In this document: piece by piece, positions 1-8,304 of the stretch
Layout of the letters: every line of letters starts with the position of its first letter
Position numbering within the stretch: position 1 is the first letter of the stretch
Source of the DNA: Nostoc carneum NIES-2107
Lineage (GTDB): Bacteria > Cyanobacteriota > Cyanobacteriia > Cyanobacteriales > Nostocaceae
Assembly (NCBI GenBank): GCA_002368155.1
Contig: AP018180.1
Location: 7,806,561-7,870,560, forward strand
Reading direction: 5' to 3'
DNA length: 64,000 nucleotides
Notes under the pieces: generated by a model
What the model saw: the letters and a program-made list of their open reading frames with translations, nothing else
What the model was told of the DNA's origin: nothing
The model's database searches: none
Translations under genes and position numbers: made by a program

Positions 1-283
1 TGTTTATGGTGCAGATCCGAATTGGGGAAGAGTAGCAATGGCTATAGGTAAATGTGAAGATGAACTGACAATAAATCCAGAAAATGTTGTGATTAGGTTT
101 GATAATATTCAAGTCTATCCGAATGTTTTAAATGAGGATAATTTGGAAGCATTGCGACAAGTTATGTCCCAAGATAAAGTAAATATCCATGTGAGCTTGA
201 ATATTGGCGAAGCTATTGCAACTGTTTGGGGTTGTGATTTGTCAGAAGGTTATGTAGAAATTAATGGTAAATACTCAACTTAA
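1..283 (+). CDS. argJ: ArgJ, C-terminal part (glutamate N-acetyltransferase)
   Basis: This is the 3' end of a gene that begins before the window; the open frame runs from base 2 to the TAA at 281-283. The peptide begins with VYGADPNWGR, matching the conserved YGxDPNWGR of the bifunctional ornithine acetyltransferase/N-acetylglutamate synthase ArgJ. It ends with WGCDLSEGYVEINGKY, matching the family's C-terminus (WGCDLTYDYVKINADY type). ArgJ transfers acetyl from N-acetylornithine to glutamate in the cyclic arginine pathway. The autocleavage Thr and N-terminal half lie outside the window. The next gene follows after 14 bp on the same strand, so the two may be co-transcribed. Confidence 0.9.
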   Translation, partial: VYGADPNWGRVAMAIGKCEDELTINPENVVIRFDNIQVYPNVLNEDNLEALRQVMSQDKVNIHVSLNIGEAIATVWGCDLSEGYVEINGKYST

Positions 284-297
284 TTATTATTTTTGTA

Positions 298-1260
298 ATG
301 TCAACAAATATAGATTCTGAATTAAATGAATGGTTGGAAATGTTGCGATCGCCTGATGTCAGCGATCGCTTAGTTGCGGTGAAAACCCTGCAACACTTGG
401 GGGATGAGGCGGCTATTGATGCGCTAATTGTAGCACTGCAAGACGAAAGCACCGCCGTACAAAAAATCGCTGTCACCGCACTATGGGAAATTGCCAATCC
501 TGTGGCTGTCCCCGCCTTATTACCATGTTTAGCTTCACCAGATGCAGAGGTTCGCAGTGAGGCGCTTTCAGCTTTAGGTGAGTTGGTATCTTCAGAAGAT
601 TTGCTGCTGTTGCTAGATGCGTTACAGCAACCAGATATTAACCTGCAACTAAATGTGTTAATTCTGTTGCGAAAGATACATGATGCTCAGTCACTCCCGG
701 CGGTGCTATCCTTTTTTAATTCAGAACATCCCCAGCTAAGAGAAGCGGCTGTGACTACTCTTAGCTATCTCAATCAAGTGCAGATATGCCCCCCAGCCTT
801 ATCTTTAATCCGCGATCGCGATGAAAATGTGCGTCGTGCAGCGGCGCTGACGTTGGGGCATTTGGCAGATGCAGAGATAGTAGATTTACTTGGTAATGCA
901 TTAACTAATGATACCGATTGGCAAGTACGGCGCAATGCTGCCAAATCTCTAGCCCTTCATGGGGATGCCAAAGTTATTCCTAATGTATTAATTGCCTTAA
1001 AAGATGCACATTGGCAGGTGAGAAAATTTGCTATCCAAGTATTACAGAAAATACCTGATGTACAGTCTTTACCTGCACTAATTGAAGCGCTAACAGATGA
1101 ATATTCAGATGTGAGAAAAGAAGCTGCGATCGCTCTGGGTAATTTGGGTAAAACTGAAGCTATCAACGCCCTACAACAAGCACTAGATGATCCTGATCGG
1201 GAAGTTAGTATTTACGCACAAAAGGCAATTCATAAAATTGGAGAGGGCACGAGAACATAA
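298..1260 (+). CDS. HEAT-repeat (PBS lyase HEAT-like) protein
   Basis: This 320-residue protein consists almost wholly of about nine to ten HEAT-like repeats of roughly 31 residues (residues 7-315). The pattern is a proline/aspartate turn, then VRxxAAxALGxLG. HEAT repeats form a right-handed solenoid for protein binding. In cyanobacteria related PBS-lyase HEAT proteins include phycobilin lyases (CpcE/F type) and many scaffolds. I see no feature that makes this one a lyase, so a specific function is not assigned. It starts 14 bp after argJ. The sequence carries several HIP1 sites, showing resident cyanobacterial DNA. Confidence 0.8.
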   Translation: MSTNIDSELNEWLEMLRSPDVSDRLVAVKTLQHLGDEAAIDALIVALQDESTAVQKIAVTALWEIANPVAVPALLPCLASPDAEVRSEALSALGELVSSEDLLLLLDALQQPDINLQLNVLILLRKIHDAQSLPAVLSFFNSEHPQLREAAVTTLSYLNQVQICPPALSLIRDRDENVRRAAALTLGHLADAEIVDLLGNALTNDTDWQVRRNAAKSLALHGDAKVIPNVLIALKDAHWQVRKFAIQVLQKIPDVQSLPALIEALTDEYSDVRKEAAIALGNLGKTEAINALQQALDDPDREVSIYAQKAIHKIGEGTRT

Positions 1261-1273
1261 TGCGAATACAGCC

Positions 1274-1822
1274 TTATAATTCCTCTGAAGGTAAAGCAAT
1301 AAATCCAGTTTTTACACCGCGCTTGAATCCTGTTTGCTCATAAAAATGCAAAGTTTCCTCGCGTTTTGAACTGGTTAAAAGCATAACCTTATAACACTTT
1401 TGCTGCCAAGCAATATTTAAAGCATAACGTAGCACCTGTGTACCTAATCCCTGTTTTCGATAATCGGCATGAGTAACAACATTTTCAATAATGCCGTATG
1501 GTCGTGCGCCGCGTGTTAGGTTGGGAACGATCGCTAAATTACACGTCGATACCAACTTACCAGCAATGTCAGCAACAATATAAAAAATACGTGGAGCACT
1601 TAGAATCTCATCCCACATCGACTGCAACACATTATCAGCAGGTAAAGGCGCATCGTCTGGGTTCAAATGTTGATATAAACTCAGAAGTTTTGGAAGTTCA
1701 TCGCGTGCAATTAAACGAATAGTGATGGTTGTATCCGGCAAATCAGCAATATTAATTACCTGCGGTTTTGCTATAGACATGAATTGATAATTCGTCATTA
1801 AATTAAGGTAGTGGCGTGGCAA
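1274..1822 (-). CDS. GNAT family N-acetyltransferase
   Basis: This 182-residue protein has the GNAT acetyl-CoA binding motif A late in the fold: HADYRKQGLGTQVLRYAL, about residues 118-135 (Q/RxxGxG/A pyrophosphate loop). It is followed by the motif B stretch ending FYEQTGFKRG. The first 20 residues look like non-family sequence. A later in-frame Met (MSIAKPQV, residue 15) is an equally good start. It is convergent with the HEAT gene (13 bp between stops). The substrate is unknown; GNATs acetylate amines of small molecules or proteins. Confidence 0.75.
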   Translation of the reverse strand: MPRHYLNLMTNYQFMSIAKPQVINIADLPDTTITIRLIARDELPKLLSLYQHLNPDDAPLPADNVLQSMWDEILSAPRIFYIVADIAGKLVSTCNLAIVPNLTRGARPYGIIENVVTHADYRKQGLGTQVLRYALNIAWQQKCYKVMLLTSSKREETLHFYEQTGFKRGVKTGFIALPSEEL

Positions 1823-1925
1823 GGCTAAAATATTGCGTTAGATTAGAAAAAATTAACCGCCGATAAACACAGATAAATGCGGATAAAATTAATCTCTAAT
1901 GCAACATTTAGGGCTTGCCACGCTA

Positions 1926-2032
1926 GTAGGGTGTGTTATGCCGTAGGCTAACGCACCTTGAATTTTTGGACGTGCGGTGCTTCTCTCCAGAGTTTTTGAC
2001 GGTGCGTTGCGCTGCGCGACAACACACCCTAC
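1926..2032. repeat. MITE-like palindromic repeat, copy 1
   Basis: A 107-bp element is bounded by perfect 12-bp inverted termini, GTAGGGTGTGTT at 1926-1937 and AACACACCCTAC at 2021-2032. It has inner inverted segments around GCTAACGCACC and GGTGCGTTGCGC. A second, shorter copy with the same ends is at 45243-45327 and a remnant is at 15935-15966. It lies between two convergent or unidirectional gene ends, where it may also act as a transcription stop. Confidence 0.75.
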
Positions 2033-2036
2033 ATTT

Positions 2037-2840
2037 TTAAGCTGAAGGTGTTAATAAATCAATTGTACTTGCTGGCTGATTTTGTGATTGAGATTTCCGC
2101 AATGTGACAAATGCTAGGATACCAACTACTGTTAAATAAATACGTTGTAACCAGACATTGCTCAATTTAAGAGTTAAACGTCCGCCAATTATGCCGCCTA
2201 TAAACATTGTAGTGCCAAGAATTATTCCTAAATCGTAATCGACTATTCCTTGCTGCAAAAAAATTATAGTGGCGATTAAAGAAGAAAATATATTGATAAA
2301 TTTAGTAGTTGCGATCGCTTCTACAAATGTCATGCGAAATAGCATAACATAAGCTGCAGTAAGGAGAGTGACATAACCACCACTGAAAAAGCCTCCATAA
2401 ATACCAAGAATAAACGTCACTACATAGCCAGCAATTTCTGCAATCCGTGGTGGTATAAGTTGAGATGGGCTAACTCCAGCATGACGATTAATTACTGATA
2501 AGATAGCTACTATTATCATTGAAACAGAAATTATCAATGGCATTGATTTAGAGGGCAAAATCAGTACCAATAATGCTCCTAAAAATGAACCGACTATAGT
2601 TAATAAGGTTAGTAATGGTAAGCGTTTAGGGTTAATAACTTTCTTACCAATAAAAGGTAATGTTCCGCCTATACTCATTAAAGTCAGTGCAAACATATTG
2701 GTAGCGATCGCAGTTCGGGGTTCTATGCCAAATTCCAGCATTACAGGCACAGTAATCAGCGATGTGCTACCAGCAATCACGCTAAGAATGCTGGCAAAGA
2801 AAAAGATTACAGCCAGCAGAATTATCTGCAAAATATCCAC
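2037..2840 (-). CDS. TauE/SafE family sulfite exporter-like permease
   Basis: This 267-residue hydrophobic protein has about eight predicted membrane segments. It carries the family signatures near the N-terminus (AGSTSLITVPVMLEFG, then TAIATNMFALT) and a mirrored second half (GIYGGFFSGGYVTLLTAAYV). TauE/SafE proteins are proposed to move sulfite, sulfoacetate or related anions across the inner membrane, often beside sulfonate catabolism genes. A second homologue is at 7519-8295. Here it stands alone on the minus strand, so a sulfur role is inferred only from family and general context. Confidence 0.8.
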   Translation of the reverse strand: MDILQIILLAVIFFFASILSVIAGSTSLITVPVMLEFGIEPRTAIATNMFALTLMSIGGTLPFIGKKVINPKRLPLLTLLTIVGSFLGALLVLILPSKSMPLIISVSMIIVAILSVINRHAGVSPSQLIPPRIAEIAGYVVTFILGIYGGFFSGGYVTLLTAAYVMLFRMTFVEAIATTKFINIFSSLIATIIFLQQGIVDYDLGIILGTTMFIGGIIGGRLTLKLSNVWLQRIYLTVVGILAFVTLRKSQSQNQPASTIDLLTPSA

Positions 2841-2973
2841 AATTTAATTTTTAAAAGACTGATATTTAGTATTTTATGAGTTGATTTATTAATTATTTTC
2901 TTACTTATTAATTCTTAAAAATAGCAACATTTTATACCAATATTTTTAGTAAAATTTTAGATAATGCTGGTAA

Positions 2974-3056
2974 CAAATAAGTTGGTAATATCGGTGTCAA
3001 GATCCCTGACTTCTTTGAGAAGTCGGGGATCTAATTTTTCAAATAAGTTGGTAATA
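2974..3056. repeat. Hairpin repeat flanked by a 17-bp direct duplication
   Basis: The 309-bp gene-free stretch 2841-3149 contains a near-perfect hairpin at 3000-3032 (arms GATCCCTGACTTCT and AGAAGTCGGGGATC). It is flanked by a 17-bp direct repeat, CAAATAAGTTGGTAATA, at 2974-2990 and 3040-3056. The same hairpin occurs at 45182-45210. The flanking duplication looks like the trace of an insertion. The rest of the stretch is AT-rich with no visible gene. Confidence 0.7.
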
Positions 3057-3149
3057 AAGCTAAGAATACAGTGTTTTAAAACACATATTTTTCTAAATTT
3101 AATTGCCGAAAAAATTGTGAAATAATTGACTAATTTAAGATTAGAGACT

Positions 3150-3848
3150 TTACAATTGGGCAATTATCTTTTGAATAATTTTTCGACGTGTATCTTGGCG
3201 ATTTTGGCTAGCAGCTTTGACGCTGTTAATCACAGCCTCCGGCGCAGTTTGCGGAGAACCACTATTAAAGGGAGGCTGGGGATTGTATTCTATTCCTAGT
3301 TGAATTGATTGGGCTATTACCTCACCGAATAATTCCCCTGCTATCACTAATGCAAAGTCAATTCCTGAGGTGACACCACCGCCTGTAATGCGATCGCGAT
3401 CGATGACAACTCGCTGTGGTACTACCTCAACCCCAAACAACCCCAATAAATCGAGGGATAACCAGTGAGTAGTGGCGCGATAGCCTTGGAGTAACCCAGC
3501 CGCACCTAGCAGCAGAGAACCAGTGCAAACAGATGTTATGTAGCGGGCTGTTTGTGCTTGAGTTTTCAGGAAATCGAGAAAATTCTTATCTTCTAGTTTG
3601 GCATCAATACCTGGCCCTCCGGGGACAAACAACACATCCAAGGGTGGAGATTGAACAAAAGTGGTGTCAGGTAAAAAAGTCAAACCGCGATCGCTCTTGA
3701 TAGGTTCTAGAGTTTCCGCTAGCAGATATAAACTTGTATTGGGTAATTTAGCAAAAACTTCGTATGGCCCTGTAAAATCTAACTGCGTCACATTAGGGAA
3801 CAATACAATTCCTATTGAGATAAGAGGATTTGTTTCAATAGCACTCAT
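3150..3848 (-). CDS. DJ-1/PfpI family protein, isonitrile hydratase-like
   Basis: This 232-residue protein has a DJ-1/PfpI (class I glutamine amidotransferase-like) fold. The nucleophile elbow is SVCTGS with Cys108-Thr109. An early Asp24 sits in TQLDFTGPYE, and a C-terminal TSGIDFALVIAGELFG segment is present. This arrangement (Asp, Cys, Thr) matches isonitrile hydratase InhA, which hydrates isonitriles to N-substituted formamides. The same N-terminal domain occurs in GlxA-type AraC regulators, but no helix-turn-helix domain follows here, so it is an enzyme-like stand-alone domain. The closest-substrate assignment is inference. Confidence 0.75.
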   Translation of the reverse strand: MSAIETNPLISIGIVLFPNVTQLDFTGPYEVFAKLPNTSLYLLAETLEPIKSDRGLTFLPDTTFVQSPPLDVLFVPGGPGIDAKLEDKNFLDFLKTQAQTARYITSVCTGSLLLGAAGLLQGYRATTHWLSLDLLGLFGVEVVPQRVVIDRDRITGGGVTSGIDFALVIAGELFGEVIAQSIQLGIEYNPQPPFNSGSPQTAPEAVINSVKAASQNRQDTRRKIIQKIIAQL

Positions 3849-3951
3849 GACTTATTTAAGATTTAAAATAAATAAAATATCAGAGCTAATATCTTAATTT
3901 TTAATCATCAGAGGTGGGTATTGCCCAGACTACAAAAATTACCGATTTAAT

Positions 3952-4767
3952 TTAAGCCCAATTGCGTACTACAACAATCTTAAATTGACGTTCTTCGGGC
4001 AAAATATAATCAAATGAACCATAGCGTTCTAAAGCCCAGTTTCGCAAATCCTGAATAGCACGAGGAAAGATATCATCTGGGATACTCCAAGCTGCACTTT
4101 GGATTTTATTTTCTTGGTTTTCTATTAATTTACCTACAGTATCTTCAACTCGCCATTGAGCAGCAATTTCAGTTTCTAAAGTTGCACCTTGTTGTTCTAA
4201 CTCAGCTAAAACCTCTTCTTCAGTCGCACCATAACGCGGTAAAGGATGACCATAGCCATCTAAAATACCTCTCCAATGCTCAGTAAATTCTCCTCTCAAC
4301 GCATTTGCTTCTAAAGCAGGACTAGCAGAGTTAGCCTGACCATGAGTATAAAGCAAAATACCACCTGGTTTCAGCACGCGACGGATTTCTGCTAACGCTT
4401 GTTTCCAAGCAGCAATTAGATGAAAAACATGAACAACCAAAGCTACATCAAAAGAGTCACTATCAAAAGGTAAAGCTGTAGCATCTCCTGTAATTGCAGT
4501 TAGTTTATGAGATACACCCTCTAATTTTTGGTGCAGTTCAGCCAACATCTTTTCTGAGACATCTATACCAGTGTAAGAATAGCCTTTTTTAGCAATTGGG
4601 ACAGCAATTCTGCCAGTACCAATACCCGTTTCATAAAATTTGGTATCTGCGGTTGGGGAAACCAAATTGAGGATAAAATCGGTGACTTGTTCAGAGATTC
4701 CGGGGGGAAATCCTCTGGTAGCATCGTAAATATTAGAAACTCGATCAAAAGAAACAGTTGTAGTCAT
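3952..4767 (-). CDS. Class I SAM-dependent methyltransferase
   Basis: This 271-residue protein has a Rossmann methyltransferase core. Motif I is YETGIGTGRIAVPIAKKG (about residues 45-62), an acidic Asp follows after the second strand (YTGIDVSEKML), and motif II/III is ITGDATALPFDSDSFDVALV followed by the RRVLKPGG loop. This is the UbiE/Methyltransf_11 pattern. The glycine-rich loop has Thr-Gly-Ile in place of the usual Leu-Gly-Cys. The substrate is unknown. Another methyltransferase lies directly upstream (4875-5642), separated by a 20-bp perfect palindrome. Confidence 0.8.
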   Translation of the reverse strand: MTTTVSFDRVSNIYDATRGFPPGISEQVTDFILNLVSPTADTKFYETGIGTGRIAVPIAKKGYSYTGIDVSEKMLAELHQKLEGVSHKLTAITGDATALPFDSDSFDVALVVHVFHLIAAWKQALAEIRRVLKPGGILLYTHGQANSASPALEANALRGEFTEHWRGILDGYGHPLPRYGATEEEVLAELEQQGATLETEIAAQWRVEDTVGKLIENQENKIQSAAWSIPDDIFPRAIQDLRNWALERYGSFDYILPEERQFKIVVVRNWA

Positions 4768-4785
4768 ATATTCTTCCTTTGTTAG

Positions 4786-4805
4786 AGACGCGATTAATCG
4801 CGTCT
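4786..4805. repeat. 20-bp perfect palindrome
   Basis: AGACGCGATTAATCGCGTCT is fully self-complementary. It lies between two minus-strand methyltransferase genes and is followed by a T-rich run on the plus strand. This is a common Nostoc-type intergenic palindrome and could act as a terminator. Confidence 0.6.
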
Positions 4806-4874
4806 GTACAATTTTTATTTGTCTTTGCTCAATACAAATGACTGATGAGTGTTAGAGATAAATAGGGAATGTCA

Positions 4875-5642
4875 TCACGGATTAAGTCCCCAAATTAAAA
4901 TTCGCTTGTAGGGGAAAAAGAATGGACGCTCATCGGGTAAAATGTTGAATAATTTTTGTTGATACCTGGCTACAAATCGCTCATAAGTTTGGGTATCTAG
5001 CTGTGTTTCATAGGCGGTGAGTAACGTTCCTCGATACCATTCCACTACAGCTTCTCGCGATGGTAATAAATGCCCGTAAATTTGCAACTTTACTTGTTGC
5101 TTAACAAAGCCTAACTTATAAAGTAGTTTAGCATAAGCTACCGGAGAAAGTACTTCTAAGCGTCGCACATATCCCTTTAATTCTTGATTAAATTCTTGTG
5201 CTGTCTCTACAGCTAACTGATGCACTGGCTCATCATCCATTGCAGGAATTTGTATTGCTAATTGTCCGCCTGGTTGCAGTTTGTCTCGTAATTTAGCAAA
5301 TAATGTTTCGTGTTCTGTTAACCACTGTAAAGCAGCGTTAGAAAATATAACATCAAATTTACCGTCTCCTGGGTTATCTTCAATTCTTCCTTGCTCAAAC
5401 TCCAATCCATTACCTGCAAATTGACTCGCTACAGATAACATTTTTTCAGAAGCATCGATTCCCAGGGTTTCTTTAGCTGCTAATTTTTCATGGAGATACT
5501 TGGTTAACTTTCCGGTTCCACATCCTAAATCTAAAACTCGTAAATTTTCTTGGGGATTTACCAAATCTACTAAATCGTAAAAAGGGCGACTTCTTTCGGC
5601 TTGAAATCGTTCATATTGCTCTGGGTTCCATTTATCTGGCAT
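4875..5642 (-). CDS. Trans-aconitate 2-methyltransferase-like SAM methyltransferase
   Basis: This 255-residue protein begins with a WNPEQYERFQAERSRPFYDL segment, typical of Tam-like enzymes. It is followed by motif I VLDLGCGTGKLTKYL (about residues 34-48), the acidic loop LGIDASEKML, and DVIFSNAALQWL. The length agrees with E. coli Tam (about 250 residues), which methylates trans-aconitate to relieve aconitase inhibition. The family call is firm; the substrate is inferred. A Nudix gene lies 51 bp upstream, transcribed in the same direction. Confidence 0.75.
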   Translation of the reverse strand: MPDKWNPEQYERFQAERSRPFYDLVDLVNPQENLRVLDLGCGTGKLTKYLHEKLAAKETLGIDASEKMLSVASQFAGNGLEFEQGRIEDNPGDGKFDVIFSNAALQWLTEHETLFAKLRDKLQPGGQLAIQIPAMDDEPVHQLAVETAQEFNQELKGYVRRLEVLSPVAYAKLLYKLGFVKQQVKLQIYGHLLPSREAVVEWYRGTLLTAYETQLDTQTYERFVARYQQKLFNILPDERPFFFPYKRILIWGLNP

Positions 5643-5693
5643 TTTGATAACCTATTGTTGATGTAGGTGTAAGGAATTTGAGTTTTATATTTA

Positions 5694-6254
5694 TTAAATA
5701 AAGTGCAGTTTACTTAGTTTCTTTAAAGCGAAAAATAATGAACTGATATGAAATGATTGCAGCAATATACCGCTATCAATGTTTTGGATTAAATCATCTA
5801 ATGGCAATAGTTTTACATTGATGATTTCGGTTGTATCTAACTTTAAATCGGCTACAAGCTCTACATTTGTTGCCAAAAAGCAATGGATCAAGTTATTATG
5901 AGTTGCGGAATTGGGTGAGATTACTCCTGTCTCAATAAAATTTTCACTTGAATATCCTGATTCCTCTAATAATTCGCGTTTTGCTGCTTCTAGTGGTGAA
6001 ATATCTTCTGGTTCCATACAACCACCAGGTAATTCTAAAACTGTTTGTTGAATACCGTAGCGATATTGTTCAACTAACACAACTTCCTGATTTTTGGTTA
6101 ACGCGACAATATTCACCCATGTTGAATATTCAAAAACATAAAAAGGCTCGACTATTTGTCCATCTGGCGTTTGACAAGTGTCAGCACGGAATGCAAGCCA
6201 TTTATCTTTGACTAAATATTGAGACTTTAATATCTTCCAATTTAAAGAATTCAC
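5694..6254 (-). CDS. Nudix hydrolase (ADP-ribose pyrophosphatase-like)
   Basis: This 186-residue protein carries a Nudix box at about residues 76-100, with the REL-x-EESG core and preceding GG plus acidic residues. The interval between the first Glu and the REL element is two residues longer (EDISPLEAAKRE) than the classical seven. The overall shape (YRYGIQQTVLELPGG just before the box) resembles ADP-sugar/ADP-ribose pyrophosphatases (NudF type), which hydrolyse nucleoside diphosphates linked to another moiety with Mg2+. It ends the tight minus-strand run 7392-5694, with only 2 bp between it and the MBL gene. Confidence 0.8.
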   Translation of the reverse strand: MNSLNWKILKSQYLVKDKWLAFRADTCQTPDGQIVEPFYVFEYSTWVNIVALTKNQEVVLVEQYRYGIQQTVLELPGGCMEPEDISPLEAAKRELLEESGYSSENFIETGVISPNSATHNNLIHCFLATNVELVADLKLDTTEIINVKLLPLDDLIQNIDSGILLQSFHISSLFFALKKLSKLHFI

Positions 6255-6256
6255 AT

Positions 6257-6994
6257 TTAAACCTTCTTTTGCTTTGTGACTAACTCTTCATGGAGTACTG
6301 TTGCTAAATCCTGTAATGCGCGTTCACCATTACCTACAAATGTGGAACCATGCATTGTTGCTAAAGTTCGAGGTTTGAGTGCTGCTAATTCTTTCAGAAT
6401 CCTATCAGTATGCGTTGTATAGGGTATGTAATTAGGAAAAGGACTAACTTCATAATTGGCGATGGTTTGGCGGAAACGCTCAATTACATCAGACTCAGTT
6501 ATTGCTTCTACATCTCCAAACTGATGAAATAAGTCTGAACATAATAGGGTTTTATTCGTAGTTTCAAAAAACAATCCTGCATCCCAACCATGTGGAAGTT
6601 GTGGTGTATGTTGAAACTGAAAGCTGTATTTCCCGGTGTGCAAAACTTCATTGTGTTGCAAAGTTTTGGATGGACGAATGGCAAAATCATCTACACTCAC
6701 AAAAGCTGCGACTGGCGTACAAACTGTTTGAGCATTTGGTGCAATAGAAAGCCATTCATTGAGCGCTCCACATTCATCTGCTTCAAAATGGCTAAAGCTA
6801 ATCCAGCGAATTTTTGATGAGTCAATAATCTGATTTACTGCATCACGCACCTGGGGAAACAGTTTCTTCAAACCTGTATGAAATAATAATGGTTCTTCGT
6901 CTTTGACTAAAAATTGAATGAATTGTAAATCTATATTTGAGTCATAAGTAGAGATGCGATAGATATCCGGCGCAATTTCGGTAATGTTAGTCAT
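6257..6994 (-). CDS. Metallo-beta-lactamase fold protein, flavodiiron-type (ODP) domain
   Basis: This 245-residue protein has the diiron-binding signature of flavodiiron oxygen reductase domains rather than the zinc HxHxDH motif: H69-x-E71-x-D73, then H135, D154 (CSDLF) and H215 (TMHGS). Flavodiiron proteins reduce O2 or NO using FMN in a separate flavodoxin domain. No flavodoxin or flavin reductase domain is present here, so this is a stand-alone ODP-type protein that would need an outside electron source. It sits between an AtzH-like gene (11 bp) and a Nudix gene (2 bp), probably one operon. Confidence 0.75.
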   Translation of the reverse strand: MTNITEIAPDIYRISTYDSNIDLQFIQFLVKDEEPLLFHTGLKKLFPQVRDAVNQIIDSSKIRWISFSHFEADECGALNEWLSIAPNAQTVCTPVAAFVSVDDFAIRPSKTLQHNEVLHTGKYSFQFQHTPQLPHGWDAGLFFETTNKTLLCSDLFHQFGDVEAITESDVIERFRQTIANYEVSPFPNYIPYTTHTDRILKELAALKPRTLATMHGSTFVGNGERALQDLATVLHEELVTKQKKV

Positions 6995-7005
6995 AGTGGT
7001 TCAAT

Positions 7006-7392
7006 TTATATCGGTAACAACGAAACATGAGCAGAAACTACCTTCCATCCATCTGGAAATCTGTACCATGTTTGGCTTTGTCTGCCAAAACGCTCTACAT
7101 CATTAATAATGCGGTGAAATTCTAGAGTTACAGTTGCTGTATCCTTGCCAAAAGTCACTACTTTAAGATGAGAAATTTCTCGCTCAATTTTTGGGTTCGG
7201 CCGAGAGGCGCGAAAATTACGAATCTCTTCACTACCGTAGAGGTTTTCTGTTACACCAAAGCGCACTACTTCAGGTGCATCCCAAAATAAACTATCCATT
7301 ACCTCTAAATTGTTATTAGCCAAAGCTTCTTCGTATTTAAGGTATAAATCAGTTACTTCAGCTACAACAGCAGGGTCATTTACTGTATTCAT
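7006..7392 (-). CDS. AtzH-like / HpxZ family (SnoaL-fold) protein
   Basis: This 128-residue cystatin/SnoaL-like domain (formerly DUF3225) matches the HpxZ/AtzH family. It has an N-terminal helix (EVTDLYLKYEEALANN), then LFWDAPEVVRFGVTENLYG, and RQSQTWYRFPDGWKVVSAHVS at the end. HpxZ is encoded with oxalurate amidohydrolase in purine breakdown, and AtzH lies in atrazine-degradation loci; neither pathway is visible nearby. It is probably the first gene of the AtzH-MBL-Nudix run. No direct function can be assigned. Confidence 0.75.
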   Translation of the reverse strand: MNTVNDPAVVAEVTDLYLKYEEALANNNLEVMDSLFWDAPEVVRFGVTENLYGSEEIRNFRASRPNPKIEREISHLKVVTFGKDTATVTLEFHRIINDVERFGRQSQTWYRFPDGWKVVSAHVSLLPI

Positions 7393-7518
7393 TGTTGTTA
7401 ATAATTTACGAACTCTGAATTATTTTGTCACAAAATGACCTATGTAGAAATGGCGAAAATTTATAGCATAAAAAACACGAATCATAGATTTTTTGATGTC
7501 TGTCGCCATACATCACTG

Positions 7519-8295
7519 CTAGCCGTTAATAAAAAAGTAGATAGTCATTCCAAAGGCAACAAATATGACAAATTTCCGAATTAATTGGGGTTTTAATTTA
7601 CGTGCATAATGGGCGCTGAGATATCCGCCTAAAGAACCACCCACAGCCATTAAAATAGCTTGTTTCCAAGCAATTACACCTGCAAAAATAAAGGGAATAA
7701 TGGCAATTCCATTAATACAACTACCTAAAAATGCTTTAAAGGCATTAATTGTATGAATATTTTTGATACCTAAAAACGATAGGGTTGCTAACATTAAAAT
7801 TCCTAAACCTGCGCCGAAAAAACCGCCGTAAATAGCTATAGCTAATTGTGCCAAGGCAAGGTTAAATATAGGTACAGACTCCGGCGTTGACTTCTGACTC
7901 TGAAGCTGGAACCATCCTCTGATAGCATCACCAAAGGTAAATACGAGGGTTGCTGATAGTAATAGATAGGGTATGAGCTTTTTAAATACATCAGCCGAGG
8001 TATAGAGTAAAGCTAAAGAGCCAATAATTCCACCTAAGAAGCTGATGCCACATAACAGCAAAAAAACCTGCCGTTTAATACCCAAATCTTTACGATAAGC
8101 CCCAGCACTAGCAAGTGCAGCCACCCAAATGGCGGTATTATTTGTAGCATTCGCAATAATTGGTGGTACGCCTGTAAAAATTAGCGCCGGAAATGTAATA
8201 AAACTTCCACCACCTGCAACAGCATTCAGTCCACCTGCAATAAAAGCGGTGCTGAATAAAAGTAAGCTATGGAGAATAGTTAAAGATGGTGGCAT
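7519..8295 (-). CDS. TauE/SafE family permease
   Basis: This 258-residue membrane protein has about eight hydrophobic segments and the paired TauE/SafE repeats: AGGLNAVAGGGSFITFPAL near the N-terminus and GGFFGAGLGILMLATLSF in the second half. It is a putative exporter of sulfite or organosulfonates by family. It lies 9 bp downstream of the phosphatase gene (8305-8955) on the same strand, so they are probably co-transcribed. It is only distantly similar to the TauE protein at 2037-2840. Confidence 0.8.
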   Translation of the reverse strand: MPPSLTILHSLLLFSTAFIAGGLNAVAGGGSFITFPALIFTGVPPIIANATNNTAIWVAALASAGAYRKDLGIKRQVFLLLCGISFLGGIIGSLALLYTSADVFKKLIPYLLLSATLVFTFGDAIRGWFQLQSQKSTPESVPIFNLALAQLAIAIYGGFFGAGLGILMLATLSFLGIKNIHTINAFKAFLGSCINGIAIIPFIFAGVIAWKQAILMAVGGSLGGYLSAHYARKLKPQLIRKFVIFVAFGMTIYFFING

Positions 8296-8304
8296 GATTT
8301 TAAG

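Noticed and set aside
3150-3848. GlxA/FtrA-type AraC transcription factor as the missing regulator
   Set aside because: The DJ-1/PfpI domain is complete at 232 residues but no helix-turn-helix domain follows.
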